DNA of 64,000 nt. Origin: Fagopyrum homotropicum. Its lineage: Eukaryota > Streptophyta > Magnoliopsida > Caryophyllales > Polygonaceae. Each line of letters begins with the position of its first letter. The stretch's first letter is position 1. Both the position numbers and the translations under genes were made by a program. The notes beneath the pieces were generated by a model. That model was given only the letters and a program-made list of their open reading frames with translations. It did no database searches and was not told the DNA's origin. The stretch lies in the NCBI GenBank assembly GCA_033239125.1, contig BSWB01000003.1, forward strand, positions 31,759,001-31,823,000, in the 5' to 3' direction. Of this stretch, positions 9,795-21,162 are shown piece by piece.

Positions 9795-12700
9795 TATAAC
9801 GACCATAATGGAATTTCTAATTATCCATTTTGACAAGCCTAAAGTCAATTTAGGGCAAATCGTAGTACGGTAAACGAATAAATTCATAACTTATTCGTTA
9901 TTAACTCGATTGACGATCTGAAAGAAGATTCAGAATCACAGCGACGCAGGCTACGCATGGACAATATCAAATTCACCGGAATCTGATGACGGAACCTGCC
10001 TGGTGACATATGTGCTCGACCAGCCCTCCATATACTCGGAAATGCAGAAACTCGGTACCGATATGAAGAGAATGAAGAGAGGAATCCATAAACTCAAACG
10101 GAATTGAAATCGGATTCAAAACGGAGAGTAGATCTGAGTTTAAAGGTTGAGAGAAATCAGAGCTTTTACGAGGAAACGTGAAAGGAAATGAATTAATAAA
10201 AGATTTTCCGCTATTTTTGGTGAAGACGATAATTATCCTTTAGCAAAGTCGATAATTATCCTTTAACCGATCAAAGGCGGGTCAAACCTCTTTCTCCAAA
10301 CTTCTCGAGATTGGAACATTAAATCTGGAATATTGTAGGGATAATTATTCCACAACTACCTCGAAAAACGTGTATTCCTAAGCCGTCTTTCTTAGCCGTT
10401 AAGAAACGAAATAGCGACTCTTTTGGCCATTTTGCCTCTCCATGTTATTTCATATCTTGGACATATCCGATGTCCTGATCATTTCTCTCAACTGCAATTT
10501 TATTAATTGGAGCTTCCAAATGCTCGAAACGACACCGAGGGTACAAATAATTACCCGGGGGAAATAGTAAAAATTTTCCCAAACTTTCAAAATTACGCGA
10601 GGAACATAGCGGTGAGTCTCATACTCATCACTTGCGAAATCTTCACGAATTATATGTAAATTACTATCAACGATTAAGTTAATCAACATTAATTAAAATT
10701 CGGAAATTCCTAGCTATTACAAAAGTAACAACATAAGTTTTAACGGTCATGAAATAAAAAGATAACAATCCCGTTCTATAATGCACGGGACCCCGGCTGC
10801 CCACTACCGCCGGATCACTCGATCGCCTCCCTAACCTGCAAGGCATCTACAAGCGGTAGAAACCGTTAGGTAACAATCTATGAATAAGTATAAAGGTAAA
10901 AGCACAATCACACATCATACACAATCAACATGCAACATTCAATCCTTTTATAATCTTTAATTAGGTGATATGTCGTTACTAATGATACTTATTTTGTGAA
11001 ACGAGAGATTCCCAAACCTCGCCCATGTCCCCGTTTACCAACGCGGAATGGTACTAATGCATTTGACCGTCTACCTGACTAGGCTGGTCGCAGGGAACCT
11101 CCTAGACTCTCGCAAGAGCTAGGCAGATGATGTCATGACCCATTATCATACACTTGGGTCAATTACATAATATAATAAAGTCGGTCTAATCCGGTTTCGT
11201 TGTTTATCATAACTAACAAACACCACTCATACACATTACACTCATACAAGAAGTCAACTAAGTAAGCCCGTGGACTTACTAGAATCAACTCTCGACTCAC
11301 TTAATCACCATTCAATCAGTAACTGTAGAAACTCAATTGCCTGTCAAAGGAGGCACGTGGGTCAATAAATTTTCCTAGGTACTTAGAAGTCTGAAACTCC
11401 TAAGATGTAAGATTCTATTAGGACATAAATTATTAAAGTACTTTTTTAAGGTAACATGATTATTTTACCCTTGGTCCTGATCGAGACTTCCAAAAACTCG
11501 TAATACGTACTTAAATTCTTACTTGAGGCTAACTAACCATATTCTACTCTCTAGGATGATTTTAGGTAAAAACTAGAGAAACTACCCACTTTTCTATTTC
11601 CCGAAAAGTCACTAAGGTCCAACTACAGCTTCAAATATGAAATTAAAATAAACTTATAAAAATTCTGAAATAAATCTCTAAATTATCTATGATATCCCAT
11701 CTACTCATAAGAGCGAGAATTTCTTAAAATTGTTCAACTATCACTTCTACAAAAATCCTTAAAGTTGGCTACAACACAAAATGTTCCTATACTTAGTCAA
11801 AATTCACTTCTGGAAAAACAGCTCAACCACTCTACTTTGGGGCCTTATAACTTTTAATCCGACCATTCATTTCTTCTCAAATTTTAACACAGTAAACTAC
11901 GTATCTCCATCTACGATCTATCAAAAATTCAACGGTGGATCTTCAATATAACTCCTTAAAACTGGTCTACAATATTGACAGTTTTCAACTTCTCAAAACT
12001 TTTTAAGAAAACACCCTTATTTACAGCAGATTTGTATCTACTATTTTTGTCACCCTCTTCTAACCCAAACTAATTATTGATCCCAATGTCCTAAGTTCAT
12101 CAGCAGCACACAATACACTTTAACTTATTAAATTTCAGAAGATACGTATTCAAGGGAGGGAGAGGACATCTAGTTACCCCTTACTGAGATCCTTGATTGC
12201 AACTTATGAAAGATCCTAGGATGGGGAAGGCTCTCGATCTGTACACAGCAGGGATGGAAATAAACTCTCGCCCATTGTGTGACTGAATAGAAAGAGGACA
12301 ACTAGGGAGTGAGAGGCCATTACAATGTGACTCACCTAGGGTAGATTGTGTGCAGGAACGTATGCAGAAGCAGCTCCTGGAGTCGACTGAGGGTGTGTAG
12401 AAACGTCCTCACTGCTGTGCTGAAGACCGTCCGCAACAAGGCTTCGACTCCACTACAGAAGGGTCTCGTTCAGATGGTAGAGACGACAGACTAGTAGGGG
12501 AAGAGAAGGTCGAAAGATTTATACTCATCAGCCGTAGTGTGAAGGCTTCTGTTACTGGCGTCGAAGTGCACAGAAGAGGCTGCTGTGCGAGGTTGGTGCT
12601 TCGATTGGGTTGTTGAGATCTGAACGTCGACACAGAAGAAGGGGAGGGGAGGTTTGCGTGCATCTAGACAAAATATATACGGAATTGAAGGAAGGAAAGC

Positions 12701-12904
12701 AAGCAACGTAACATCCGGCCGTTACAAGTAGATGGGGAGAGAGGGAAGCTGACGGTTATAGCGTGAGTTCACTAGGCTGCTTCTGGTTGGGCCTCTTGGG
12801 CTGCTTCAATCCGCCAGCAAGGGTTAAGGCAAGGGCTGGGAAAATTTAAATCCAAGTAAGAAACAATGGGCTGAAACAAGGCAAGAATAAGTGGGCTGAA
12901 AGTT

Positions 12905-13045
12905 TGTCAAAACTTGTCAAAAACTCGTCATGGCTTTGTCAGGCCCATGCATGACCTTGTCACAAAGTTGTCGGGTTTTGTCATGACCTCGTCTCAGCTT
13001 TGTCATGGTCTCGTCACATCTTTGTCATGGTCTCGTCACAAGTCG
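12905..13045. repeat. Array of short GTCA repeats in the LTR
   Basis: About a dozen copies of TTGTCA or CGTCA at 8-16 bp spacing. The longest repeated unit is GTCATGGTCTCGTCACA, seen twice near 13002-13040. It lies about 180-320 bp inside the minus-strand LTR start. Confidence 0.7.
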
Positions 13046-13088
13046 TCGTTAAGAACCAATTGAAAGAATTAGGGTTTGGTATAATTCT

Positions 13089-13124
13089 ATCATTTTATGT
13101 TAATTAAATTCTACATAAAATGAT
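13089..13124. repeat. Stem-loop near the LTR start
   Basis: Perfect 12-bp arms ATCATTTTATGT and ACATAAAATGAT, 12-base spacer, ending 104 bp from the LTR terminus. The solo LTR at 25553-28075 has the matching stem at 27951-27983 with a different loop, 92 bp from its terminus. Confidence 0.8.
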
Positions 13125-13799
13125 AAAATTTGTGGAGGAAGAAATAATAGATAGAATGGGAAATAGTTAACGGATAGAAATCCAATTTGATTCGGAATTA
13201 AAGGGAATAAAAATTCCGGATATTACAAAATCCTTGACCAAAGAATCTATAACCAAACCCTTGGATATGGATTATGTTCAGAGTCTGGTTGACGATTTTC
13301 GTTGGATGTTAGAAGAATTTGGTGATGGTAAAACTTGGGATGTCCAAATTCCGGAAAATCTTTTTAATCATAAACATATGGCTTCTCCATGAACGCGGAA
13401 CCACTTCAGGTCATGCTCGAGAGAAAGCACATACAAATGTGTCATGTATCAATATATATGAGGTATGTTTCGAGAATTTTTTTTATGCACAAAGAATGAA
13501 CTATAATATAGTATGCCGGACGTTGTTGCAGATATTTGTGGGAACCTTATTGCAAATCATGTGATATGTTTGAATTTTTTTGTCCAACTTTGATATCTCC
13601 TTAAATCGGTGTTGGTACCATCAAACAATGGGCTACTTATATTGCTCATGCAATGAAAGGCAATGTTGAAAACAAGCTCTTTTTCGCACCATATTATTTT
13701 TGGTAAATAATGTTGTATTTATTTCATCTTAAATAATATCATTTTCACAATTATAAATATAAATGTTTATATGTATACAAATACTCACAAACATATGTA

Positions 13800-14456
13800 T
13801 ATAGGAATCATTAAGTGTTATTGGTCTTACATCCTCGCAAAGGTGTTTTATATTGGATTGACTCATCACATGGTGAACAAAGAGAAGATGCAGAACAATT
13901 AGTTGAATTGTAAGTATATCCTATTTTATTTAACTAATTATAAAATAAAAGTATACATGTTACTAACCAAACTTACTTGGGTTTTTGAAGTGGTTATGCT
14001 TTCAAATATTGCAATTTGGGAAAGAAAAAGCCGAGAACACAAATTTTGTGGATGTCATAAAGGTAAAATCTATATTTTTAAATTTTATTTACAATTTTAT
14101 ATCAAATATGTATATTATTGTTTTTTTGTAAAATTAAACTTGTAATGATATAATTTATTAACTTATGAATTTATGTTGTACTGTCCACGTCAAACAACTT
14201 TGATTGATTGTGGGTACTATGTGTTGAGGTTTATGCGGGAGATAATACTAAGAAAAAGTGACACTGTCCCAAAAATAGTACGTTCTCCAATCTTTTTAAA
14301 ACAACATTCTTATTTTTCATCATGCTATATCAATTTAACTTCTAATATAATTATATTATTTTATAGTGGTATGGTAGAAAGCGTATTTACTCCGATGGCG
14401 AGGTTGATCAAATCCGAAAAGAGTGGTTAGAATATTTGCTTCAACTTGTCTTTTAG
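13800..14456 (+). pseudogene. CACTA-associated Ulp1/C48-like protease, C-terminal exons
   Basis: Three exon-like blocks separated by AT-rich introns: one with YWIDSSHGEQ near 13850-13910; one with CPRQTTLIDCGYYVLRFM near 14180-14240, which holds the usual Gln (PRQ) and catalytic Cys (DCGYYV); one after a TTATAG acceptor at about 14365 with YSDGEVDQIRKEWLEYL. Such C48 domains are common next to CACTA transposases, where they are captured or element-encoded proteases of the SUMO-protease fold. Upstream transposase sequence is not recognisable between 13229 and 13800. I cannot show that it is expressed, and it lacks its N-terminus, so I call it a pseudogene fragment. Confidence 0.65.
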
Positions 14457-15065
14457 GTATGTGAAAAGTGATGTAATTTAGACAATGTTTGTTGTTACTT
14501 ACTAATAAATAAATATTATAGTGGCATAGTATTGCATGACATCTCAAGTAACATCTATGCATGACATTTCTTATGTTTTGTATCAACAGGAATTTTGACA
14601 AATATTTATGCTTAATTTGCTTCTCATACACTGCTTATGATATCTATATTTTGAAGTTGGTTCTTTTATAGTTTGTTTCTATGTGATGTGTTATATACCT
14701 TTGTTTATTGCAGTGTTCAAAATTTTCTGCAAAGTGGTCTTTTGCGATGGCAGAATTATTTTGATTATGAGGCCCCTAAGAAGAATCAGAGTACCTTGAA
14801 TGACTCATATCAGTAATTGTCTTTTGAATCATGTAACTCATAGACTAAGTTTTTCTAGTTACGTTTGTTTAGGCGTATGATTTAAAGTTTAGCAATGGTT
14901 GTAAACATAATTTCATGACACGTTTTAGTTTATGACAATTAATGACTAGGTTTATTATGTTTTGGTATAATTCAAATGTGTGAAAAATCAATTATTGGAT
15001 TTGAATCAAATGTTATAGGTGGTATATTCGAAAAATAGAATGAAATATATAAAAAAAAAGAGAGA

Positions 15066-15530
15066 AAATAATCCGGATATATGTTGGCGGTGTATAAAGT
15101 CAAAATTATAATAATCCGGTTGTAAGTATCTGGTGTATATTAACCTCACCCAATGGCGCCACCAGTAAACTTTTTAATCCGGTTATCTTAGTCCGGATTA
15201 TAAAAAAACAAATATTCCGGTATTTTACACAACAATATATTTCGGACGTTCCTCCGCATTATAAGCGTTTAATAAAATCTGGTTATTTGATCACTTATAT
15301 AATCCGGATGTTATACATCCGGATTATATGTAGTCCAATAATCCGGATTATAATGTGTCAAATAATCCAGGCAAACATACAATCGAAAAACAGGGCAAAA
15401 TGAACCTAGCAAATACACCGGTGCTTGGCAAAAAAACGCCCGGATTATAAAACATAGGGGCAAATACACCCCTAACCTTTAATTCGGTGCATGTCCGGAT
15501 TATAAGCCCTCAACTAACCGGATTATAAAG
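15066..15530. repeat. CACTA subterminal repeats
   Basis: About 11 copies of CCGGATTATA or its complement TATAATCCGG (some degenerate), in both orientations, in the last 480 bp of the element. Subterminal arrays of this kind are the binding sites of the TnpA-type protein in En/Spm. Confidence 0.8.
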
Positions 15531-15547
15531 TCCTTTTTGTAGTAGTG

Positions 15548-17013
15548 GATCTGATACCCCAAATTTATCTCTAATACCTCGGAGCGGGCTCTGATACCAC
15601 ATCTCGGCCGAGATGATCCAAGGTCAACCGAGATGGACATAACAAGGAGTCACCTCGACCCACATCTCGACCGAGATGCTTATGTTGGGCTCCAATACCG
15701 TCACAGTGAGATCTGATACTAGTAGGCTCAACATTCTTTTTTAGGCCCAAAGTTCTAGGGTTTATCTTTAAGGCTAGTAAAACCCTAGATTTATCTTCCT
15801 ATTAATATCTCTTAGTCTTCAAAATTGAGAGGACTCCCCACCGACGTGGATTGACGCCCCATTGAAGGAGGCTGGACGCTCGAACATAGAGACGTCATAA
15901 AGGTTTTCTTTGGACGGCTGCTTTGAAGGATTGAAAGAAGAGAAGATTTGAAGAAAGGATTGCTTAGGGTTTGAGTAACCCTAGATTGTGAGGATTTCTT
16001 GGAGATTGCTAGTGAGTTGTTATCATCCCTTTTTGGAACACATCATTGATACTTCTGATTGGTTTGTTTGCTTTGATAATTGAGGTACTTTTGTTGCTTG
16101 TTTTATTCCCTTTTCTTGATATTCTTGACATAGTTGATATTGCCTTGATTATGATGATTGTTGGCTAAACATCCTTGCGATTCTAAGCTGATTATTTGAA
16201 GGTTGTGGTATAGACGATGAAAGAATAGACTTTTATCCAAGTGGATCCTGAAAGCTTGAGTTAACCCTAATCCAAAACCAGTCTCGGGTTGTTCGTTTAG
16301 CATCTTGACCGAGATCAATATAGAACATAATGAGATCGCCTACTACATTGCCTATCTTGAGTTTAGGTTGTAGTTTGCCAAATTCTATCCTTGTTGCGCC
16401 TTTCCTGGTTCATACGCAAGCCTAGGACAAGACTTACACGGTGATTCCTTTGCTTGTACACCTATGATGACGAGTGTTAGGTAATAAAGGTTTGTCCTTT
16501 ATTAGGGTTTGAGTGTACCTTCATTCTACCTTTGAGAGTTAACCTAAGACTTATCCGATGATGGTTAGTTCTATACCCTTAGGTGAGTGATGTTGGTTTG
16601 AGTACTTTTACCTTTTTTTAGTTCCTTGAGACTTACCCGATGATAGGAGCTTGGATTTGGAAAAGTGGGTAGTGAGACTTACCCGGTGATCTATCCCATA
16701 GTTGAAACACCTTCACTCAGCGAACCTCAGCTTTATCCACATTACCTATAGAAATCTTGAGTCGAAACTACAACTGGATACTATGATCTTTAGAATCTAC
16801 ATTTCCCCATCTTGTTATACAAATACTTGATTTTGCTTTTGATCAATATTAGTTTGCTTTACAGTGATTATTCTCACCGATTCTCTGAGATCGACTCCGG
16901 AATATAAGCCCTTACTACGATAGATTTGCACATTGCGGGTTCGCTTATCGTTAGGTTTGTTATTCGGATTATAAATTTAAAGTTTTATCTGTACACACCT
17001 TTTGGAGCGAACA
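15548..17013 (+). repeat. Athila-like LTR, subfamily B (left end missing)
   Basis: The right end GAGCGAACA at 17013 and the preceding 400 bp (GATTCTCTGAGATCGACTCC, CGGGTTCGC, AAATTTAAAG) match the U5 ends of the other Athila LTRs. The left boundary abuts the CACTA terminus. Other family LTRs have about 310-340 bp before their first palindromic word, this one only 52 bp, so the CACTA element probably inserted into this LTR. It has its own word CATCTCGGCCGAGATG (15600-15615; variant 15663-15678; half at 16301-16315) and four ACTTACCCGGTGAT-like motifs (16430-16700). The expected target duplication GTCTG follows at 17014-17018. Confidence 0.7.
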
Positions 17014-17204
17014 GTCTGTAATTACTTTAAACTCCCGTGCTTTAAATGTTTTTCCTCCCTTGTTGAAAGACAAAGGGGGAGATATTATATGATCCGATAG
17101 TTCTGCATTGTGCATTTTATTTTTTCGATATTATTACGTATGCATCTCTAACATTAAATGCAGGTATGATCGATATTTGTTTTGTCTTCCATCAAGGGAG
17201 AGAT
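17014..17204 (+). other. 3' internal end of a Copia element with polypurine tract
   Basis: Holds two purine runs, GACAAAGGGGGAGAT near 17070 and CATCAAGGGAGAGAT ending at 17204, directly before the LTR start TGATAACTCC. The second is the likely plus-strand primer of the LTR at 17205. Multiple polypurine tracts of this kind are reported for long-LTR Copia elements such as sireviruses. Confidence 0.6.
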
Positions 17205-20200
17205 TGATAACTCCACCTTGAGTATATATTTCTATATGTGGTGATGGAAGACTTAACATTATGAGCGGTTTATACACTAACAAATATCTATTATATTTCT
17301 AGATTGCTTGGTTTGGTTTTGTGTTTGTTAAATGTGCGCAGCCCTTGAAAAGCATTTCAAAGGATGAACGGAGGCCTTGAAACACGATACAAGGGACAAG
17401 TGCAGAGATTGAAAAGCATTTCAAAGGTTCAACACGGAGGCCTTGAAGAACATTTCAAGGGATCAAAGTCGAAGCCTTGAAACATGATACAAGGGATACA
17501 TCGGCTGGAATCATTTCAAGATCAAGATTCAATCTCAACAACCAAATTTACCAAGGATCAAGGGAAGATCTTTAAACAAGATATCAAGAGAAGATCTCGG
17601 TCAGCTCGACGGATTTTGTAGAAGAGATATCAGCCCAATAAAAAGATCTTGGAAAGATCTTAACCGACGCAAGATTGAAGATTTCATCCAACGGATCTCA
17701 CAAAGATCTCATATCCGAGGAAGATCTTCATCAGATATCAAAGTGAGATATCTTCAACCGAAGATCCTCAACAACTTCGGAAGATACCGGAGCTTGAAAC
17801 AAGGACTATAGCGACAAGATCTTCAATGGCTCTTTCAAGAGAAAATCTCGAAAAAGAAGATTCTCAACATGCATCAAGGAGATGAAAAAGATTGAAGATC
17901 TTACAATAGCTACTTCATCTCAACTGTTACGCTAGAGATGTAGCCCAAAAAGATTTACATTTATAAACTCGAACTAAAATCCTAAAATACCTAGCCAAAC
18001 CCGCAGTGTACGGATCGTTATGTAGGAAGGAAAGTATTCCGAGGTCGAACACAAGGACTGAGGTGAAATCAAATCATTCAATGATCATGTATAATGCAAA
18101 TCTAAACTAAGAGATGAGAAAGGAATAAACAAATGCAAAACACAATATTTTTGGCTGGTTTTGGGTGATCAAACAAGGATCACAAAATATGCAGCTCAAA
18201 CAAGCAAACAAACACACAAACACACAAACACAAAATAAATGATAAGAGGTAAGAAAGCGGATTCTAGAGGTTCGGAATTACAATTATGACAATGGACTCA
18301 TGCTTCTAAAGATCAAAGGAAAGTTGCGGTTGTTCGGAGTTGGGTGTTTCTCTAATGGGAGCAATTACCGAGTAAGTCTCATGCTCCACTAATCTCGCAC
18401 CTAAGGTCATATTACCGGGTAAGTCACAAGGAACCTAAGCACGGGAATTCTACACAAACCGGACACTACCTAAGGGTCAAACCCCTCCTTACCGGGTAAG
18501 TCTCGGAAAAGGTAAGTCTTAGGCAACGATCCTAGCACACTTAATCCAATAGCGGCTTTTTTGGCTCACTACTACCTAGAGTTCATCATCTTATGTTTCT
18601 AAGAGAGGAAATTACCGTGTAAGTCTCATTTCCTAAAAAGGTTGCTAACATTAGGTCACCCTAAGCTAGATTAGGTTCAACAAATACTAGGGTTTCAACA
18701 CATCTACATCCTAACATCCAGATTTATCAATATAAGTACAACAGAACAAAACCACGGGTGGATCATGAAAACCACGGCCGTGGAAGCATGAAGAACAGGC
18801 TGTGATTTCATTCTAAGTTAGGCTTTCGAACACAATCCATCCAAAGCTAACATGTAAGTCCATACAATCATAATCCAAAGCATAACCATCATTCCATCAC
18901 TCTAGAATCACAACTACTTAGCCAATAACATTCATTTTAAAGGCAAAACCCATTAAACAAGAATGCATGCATTCCATGGCAAGAAAATGAGAATAAGAAC
19001 AATGAATACAATAATACTTAGCTGGATAAGAGTTTACACAAGTCTCACAACAGTTCCAAGTCAAAATCTCACAAGCTTCCTCAAGAAACACACTTAAATC
19101 ACTCAATTCTCACTCTAAATCTATGTGGAAATATCCTAATCTAATCTCCCCCCAAGAACACCCATAAGGGGCTTGGAAGAGAGCAACAAGAGGAGAGAGA
19201 GTCCTCCAATAGTCTGGAAGGCCAGCCTGCAAAAGCAACTCAAGTACTCCACTAAAGGAAAACAAGGGCTGGGCAAAAGAATCGTGTGATAAGTGTCAAA
19301 GCTGTCCTGACAGAAACCACAGGCAAAAACCACGGGCGTGGAAATGCCAGATAGGCCGTGGTTTTGCTCAGGAAGCCTTCCTTGGATCACCAAGTCATGA
19401 ATTGGTGCAAGGCATGCACCAATAAGGTCTTTTGTGTTCTCCTTTGCACCTAGCTTGCTCCTTAAAGAGTCCGGATGTGTGCCACCACAAGGAATGATCC
19501 TCGAATGTATCGATTAAGTCCAAAAGCTCCCCAAAATAGCTACAAAACCGAAAAAAGCTCGTGTAAACGTCTATTTCGACAATATGGATGAATTAAGCGT
19601 AAACGTCACGAACTAATGCAAAAACATGCATGAATAGAAAGGAAAAATATCTAAAAGAGTGCCTAAACTAGTGTCATAAATCATGTCATCATCAACCTAA
19701 CACCGTTTTCCATGGAGAATGAAGAAACTCACAACGGTCCTTTCTACAATGGCTAGAAGAATTCTTCATCGAAGACTATAAATGAAGATGACGATTGAAG
19801 AGAACAACAACAAGCTTACACGGAAACATCTAAGTCTTCAAGTGATCCAAATCATCTTCATTCATTCCAAAATTTTTTCTCCTCGTAGTTTACAAAAGCT
19901 TACATTCCTAGAGAGAGAAAAATACGAGAGCCTCATTGGAATATCTAGAGAGTGTTATACTCGAGTGTGTGTTACTCTGCGAAGTAACTACGCTATTATT
20001 GCTAGGTTAAGAGTTGAAACTAGATCGTAGCATTGGCTACAGTGAAAGAAGAAGGGGAAATCTTCTAGGTTGTATCTAGGATTCTTTGAAGCAGATAATA
20101 GATAGTTAGATCCTACGGGTAATGAAACCCTAGGACGGAGACGTAGGCTATTAAAGCTGAACTCCATTAACATATCACCGTGTCGATCTTTTACTTCCGC

Positions 20201-20433
20201 ACTATATATTGCTTTTTGTGACTAACTTTTTTTGCAGGTTTTTGGAGTCAAGACCTTGAAATCACTTTCAAAGCCCTTGAAAACCAGTTGTGTCACAAAG
20301 AGCACATATCGACATCAAGGCCTTGAAATCAGTTTCAAAGCCTTGAGATAGGTTTTTGCAAAAAGTTCTCATACTCTATTCAACCCCCTTATAGAGTATT
20401 TATATCCTTTATATTCACCTATATGGTTCTTCA
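17205..20433 (+). repeat. 3' LTR of a long-LTR Copia element, split by a solo LTR
   Basis: Starts TGATAACTCCACCTTGAG and ends GGTTCTTCA. Without the nested solo LTR (17925-19691 plus one TCAAC) it is about 1.45 kb. The same LTR in reverse forms the solo LTR at 37597-38847. It is full of CCTTGAAA / TTTCAAGG words (17345-17480, 20250-20345), and GAAGATC repeats between 17560 and 17910. Confidence 0.75.
17925..19691 (-). mobile_element. Solo Athila LTR nested in the Copia LTR
   Basis: The plus strand begins TGTTACGC and ends CATGTCATCA; on the minus strand this is TGATGACATG to GCGTAACA, matching family ends. The perfect 5-bp target duplication TCAAC flanks it (17920-17924, 19692-19696). There is no internal sequence, so it is a solo LTR left by recombination. 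It carries the family A word (18772-18783 exact; 19330-19341 one mismatch) and four TTACCGGGTAA-like motifs (18370-18640). Confidence 0.92.
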
Positions 20434-21160
20434 ATAAGACCATTAAACAAATACTCTCAACAGCCATGATTGTGATTGATTATGTCAACCCAATAGACAA
20501 ACTAGCTAGCGGATCCATTTACTAAGGGTTTGTCACGAGACCAAGTTGCAAAATCTTTAAAAGGAATGTTTTTACAACCTATTAAAAAAATGATGCTTGA
20601 CGGCCAACCCCACCTACTAGACTAGAGATCCCACGATAAAGGTTTAAAGGGAATACCAACTCGAGCAGAATCTAGGTGTGCATTAGGAGACCTATCTCTT
20701 TGCTCAATTCTCGATGATACTAGTGTTGCCTGGTACGTATTGAGGTTAATCTTTAAGCTTTTAATGATTTCATATCCTATAAATAGAGGTGGGGTATGAC
20801 ATATACTCTTTATGGTATATCACCTTATGAGTGTGACACGGGCCCGTATCTAAAAGAATCTTCGAAAGGCTAATTTTTTCCAAGTTTAATAATGATTTAA
20901 TCAGGGTTGTACAAGGTCAAAATGAACACAATAAAAAGAATATCGTTATGTGGAGAATATGAAAATGTGTGATAATTATTATCTAGATTTACTTCAAAGT
21001 CAGAAGAAGATGAAAATGTGTGATAGTTATTCACTACGAGAGGTTTAAGGTTGAAAAACACTACCGACCCAGATATAGTGATTCTTCAAAACTCTAAAAA
21101 GTCCATTCCATTTTTTATTAAAAACAAAACATGTTTGAGATTCATTTCTATTCATGTGGG
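20434..21160 (+). pseudogene. Copia RNase H C-terminal remnant and debris
   Basis: Near 20500-20600 the broken plus-strand reading gives DKLA, DPFTKGLSRDQVAKSLKGM and similar, the usual Copia C-terminal block (ADPLTKGLSRE in relatives). Frameshifts and stops are frequent. The following 500 bp hold nothing else that I recognise. Confidence 0.5.
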
Positions 21161-21162
21161 AT

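Larger units (their letters stand above)
9087..13228 (-). mobile_element. Tekay-like chromovirus remnant, partial
   Basis: Consists of a gag-protease fragment (9087-9794) joined almost directly to a long LTR (9795-13228). No initiator-tRNA primer site is seen next to the LTR, so the primer site, leader and N-terminal gag are deleted. The rest of pol would lie left of Athila 1, outside the window. The right edge abuts CACTA coding sequence. Confidence 0.75.
9795..13228 (-). repeat. Tekay-like LTR, about 3.4 kb
   Basis: The minus-strand start TGTAATATCCGG is at 13228; the other end is near 9795 (TATAACGACC on the plus strand). The block around 10770-10880 (CCCGTTCTATAATG, then CCGGATCACTC and ACCGTTAG) and the block near 11000-11050 recur in three other LTRs here (25553-28075, 35552-37239, 44983-46692), which places it in the same superfamily. 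No clean target duplication is visible. The small open frames near 12400-12700 are not convincing genes. Confidence 0.7.
13229..15547 (+). mobile_element. CACTA (En/Spm) element, 3' part
   Basis: Contains Ulp1-like protease exons (13800-14456), a subterminal repeat zone (15066-15530) and a terminus TTTTTGTAGTAGTG at 15534-15547, the complement of the usual CACTACTACAAAAA end. The 5' part is missing: the Tekay-like LTR abuts at 13228/13229, so the rest probably lies off the left edge. The downstream boundary falls inside an Athila-like LTR. Confidence 0.75.

Noticed and set aside
12409..12706. Overlapping 84- and 71-codon minus-strand frames
   Set aside because: They lie inside a Tekay-like LTR, overlap each other and have no recognisable domain.
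15588..15600. GGCTCTGATACCA-like word resembling an initiator tRNA-Met primer site
   Set aside because: No LTR end lies beside it, and the surrounding sequence belongs to an Athila-like LTR.
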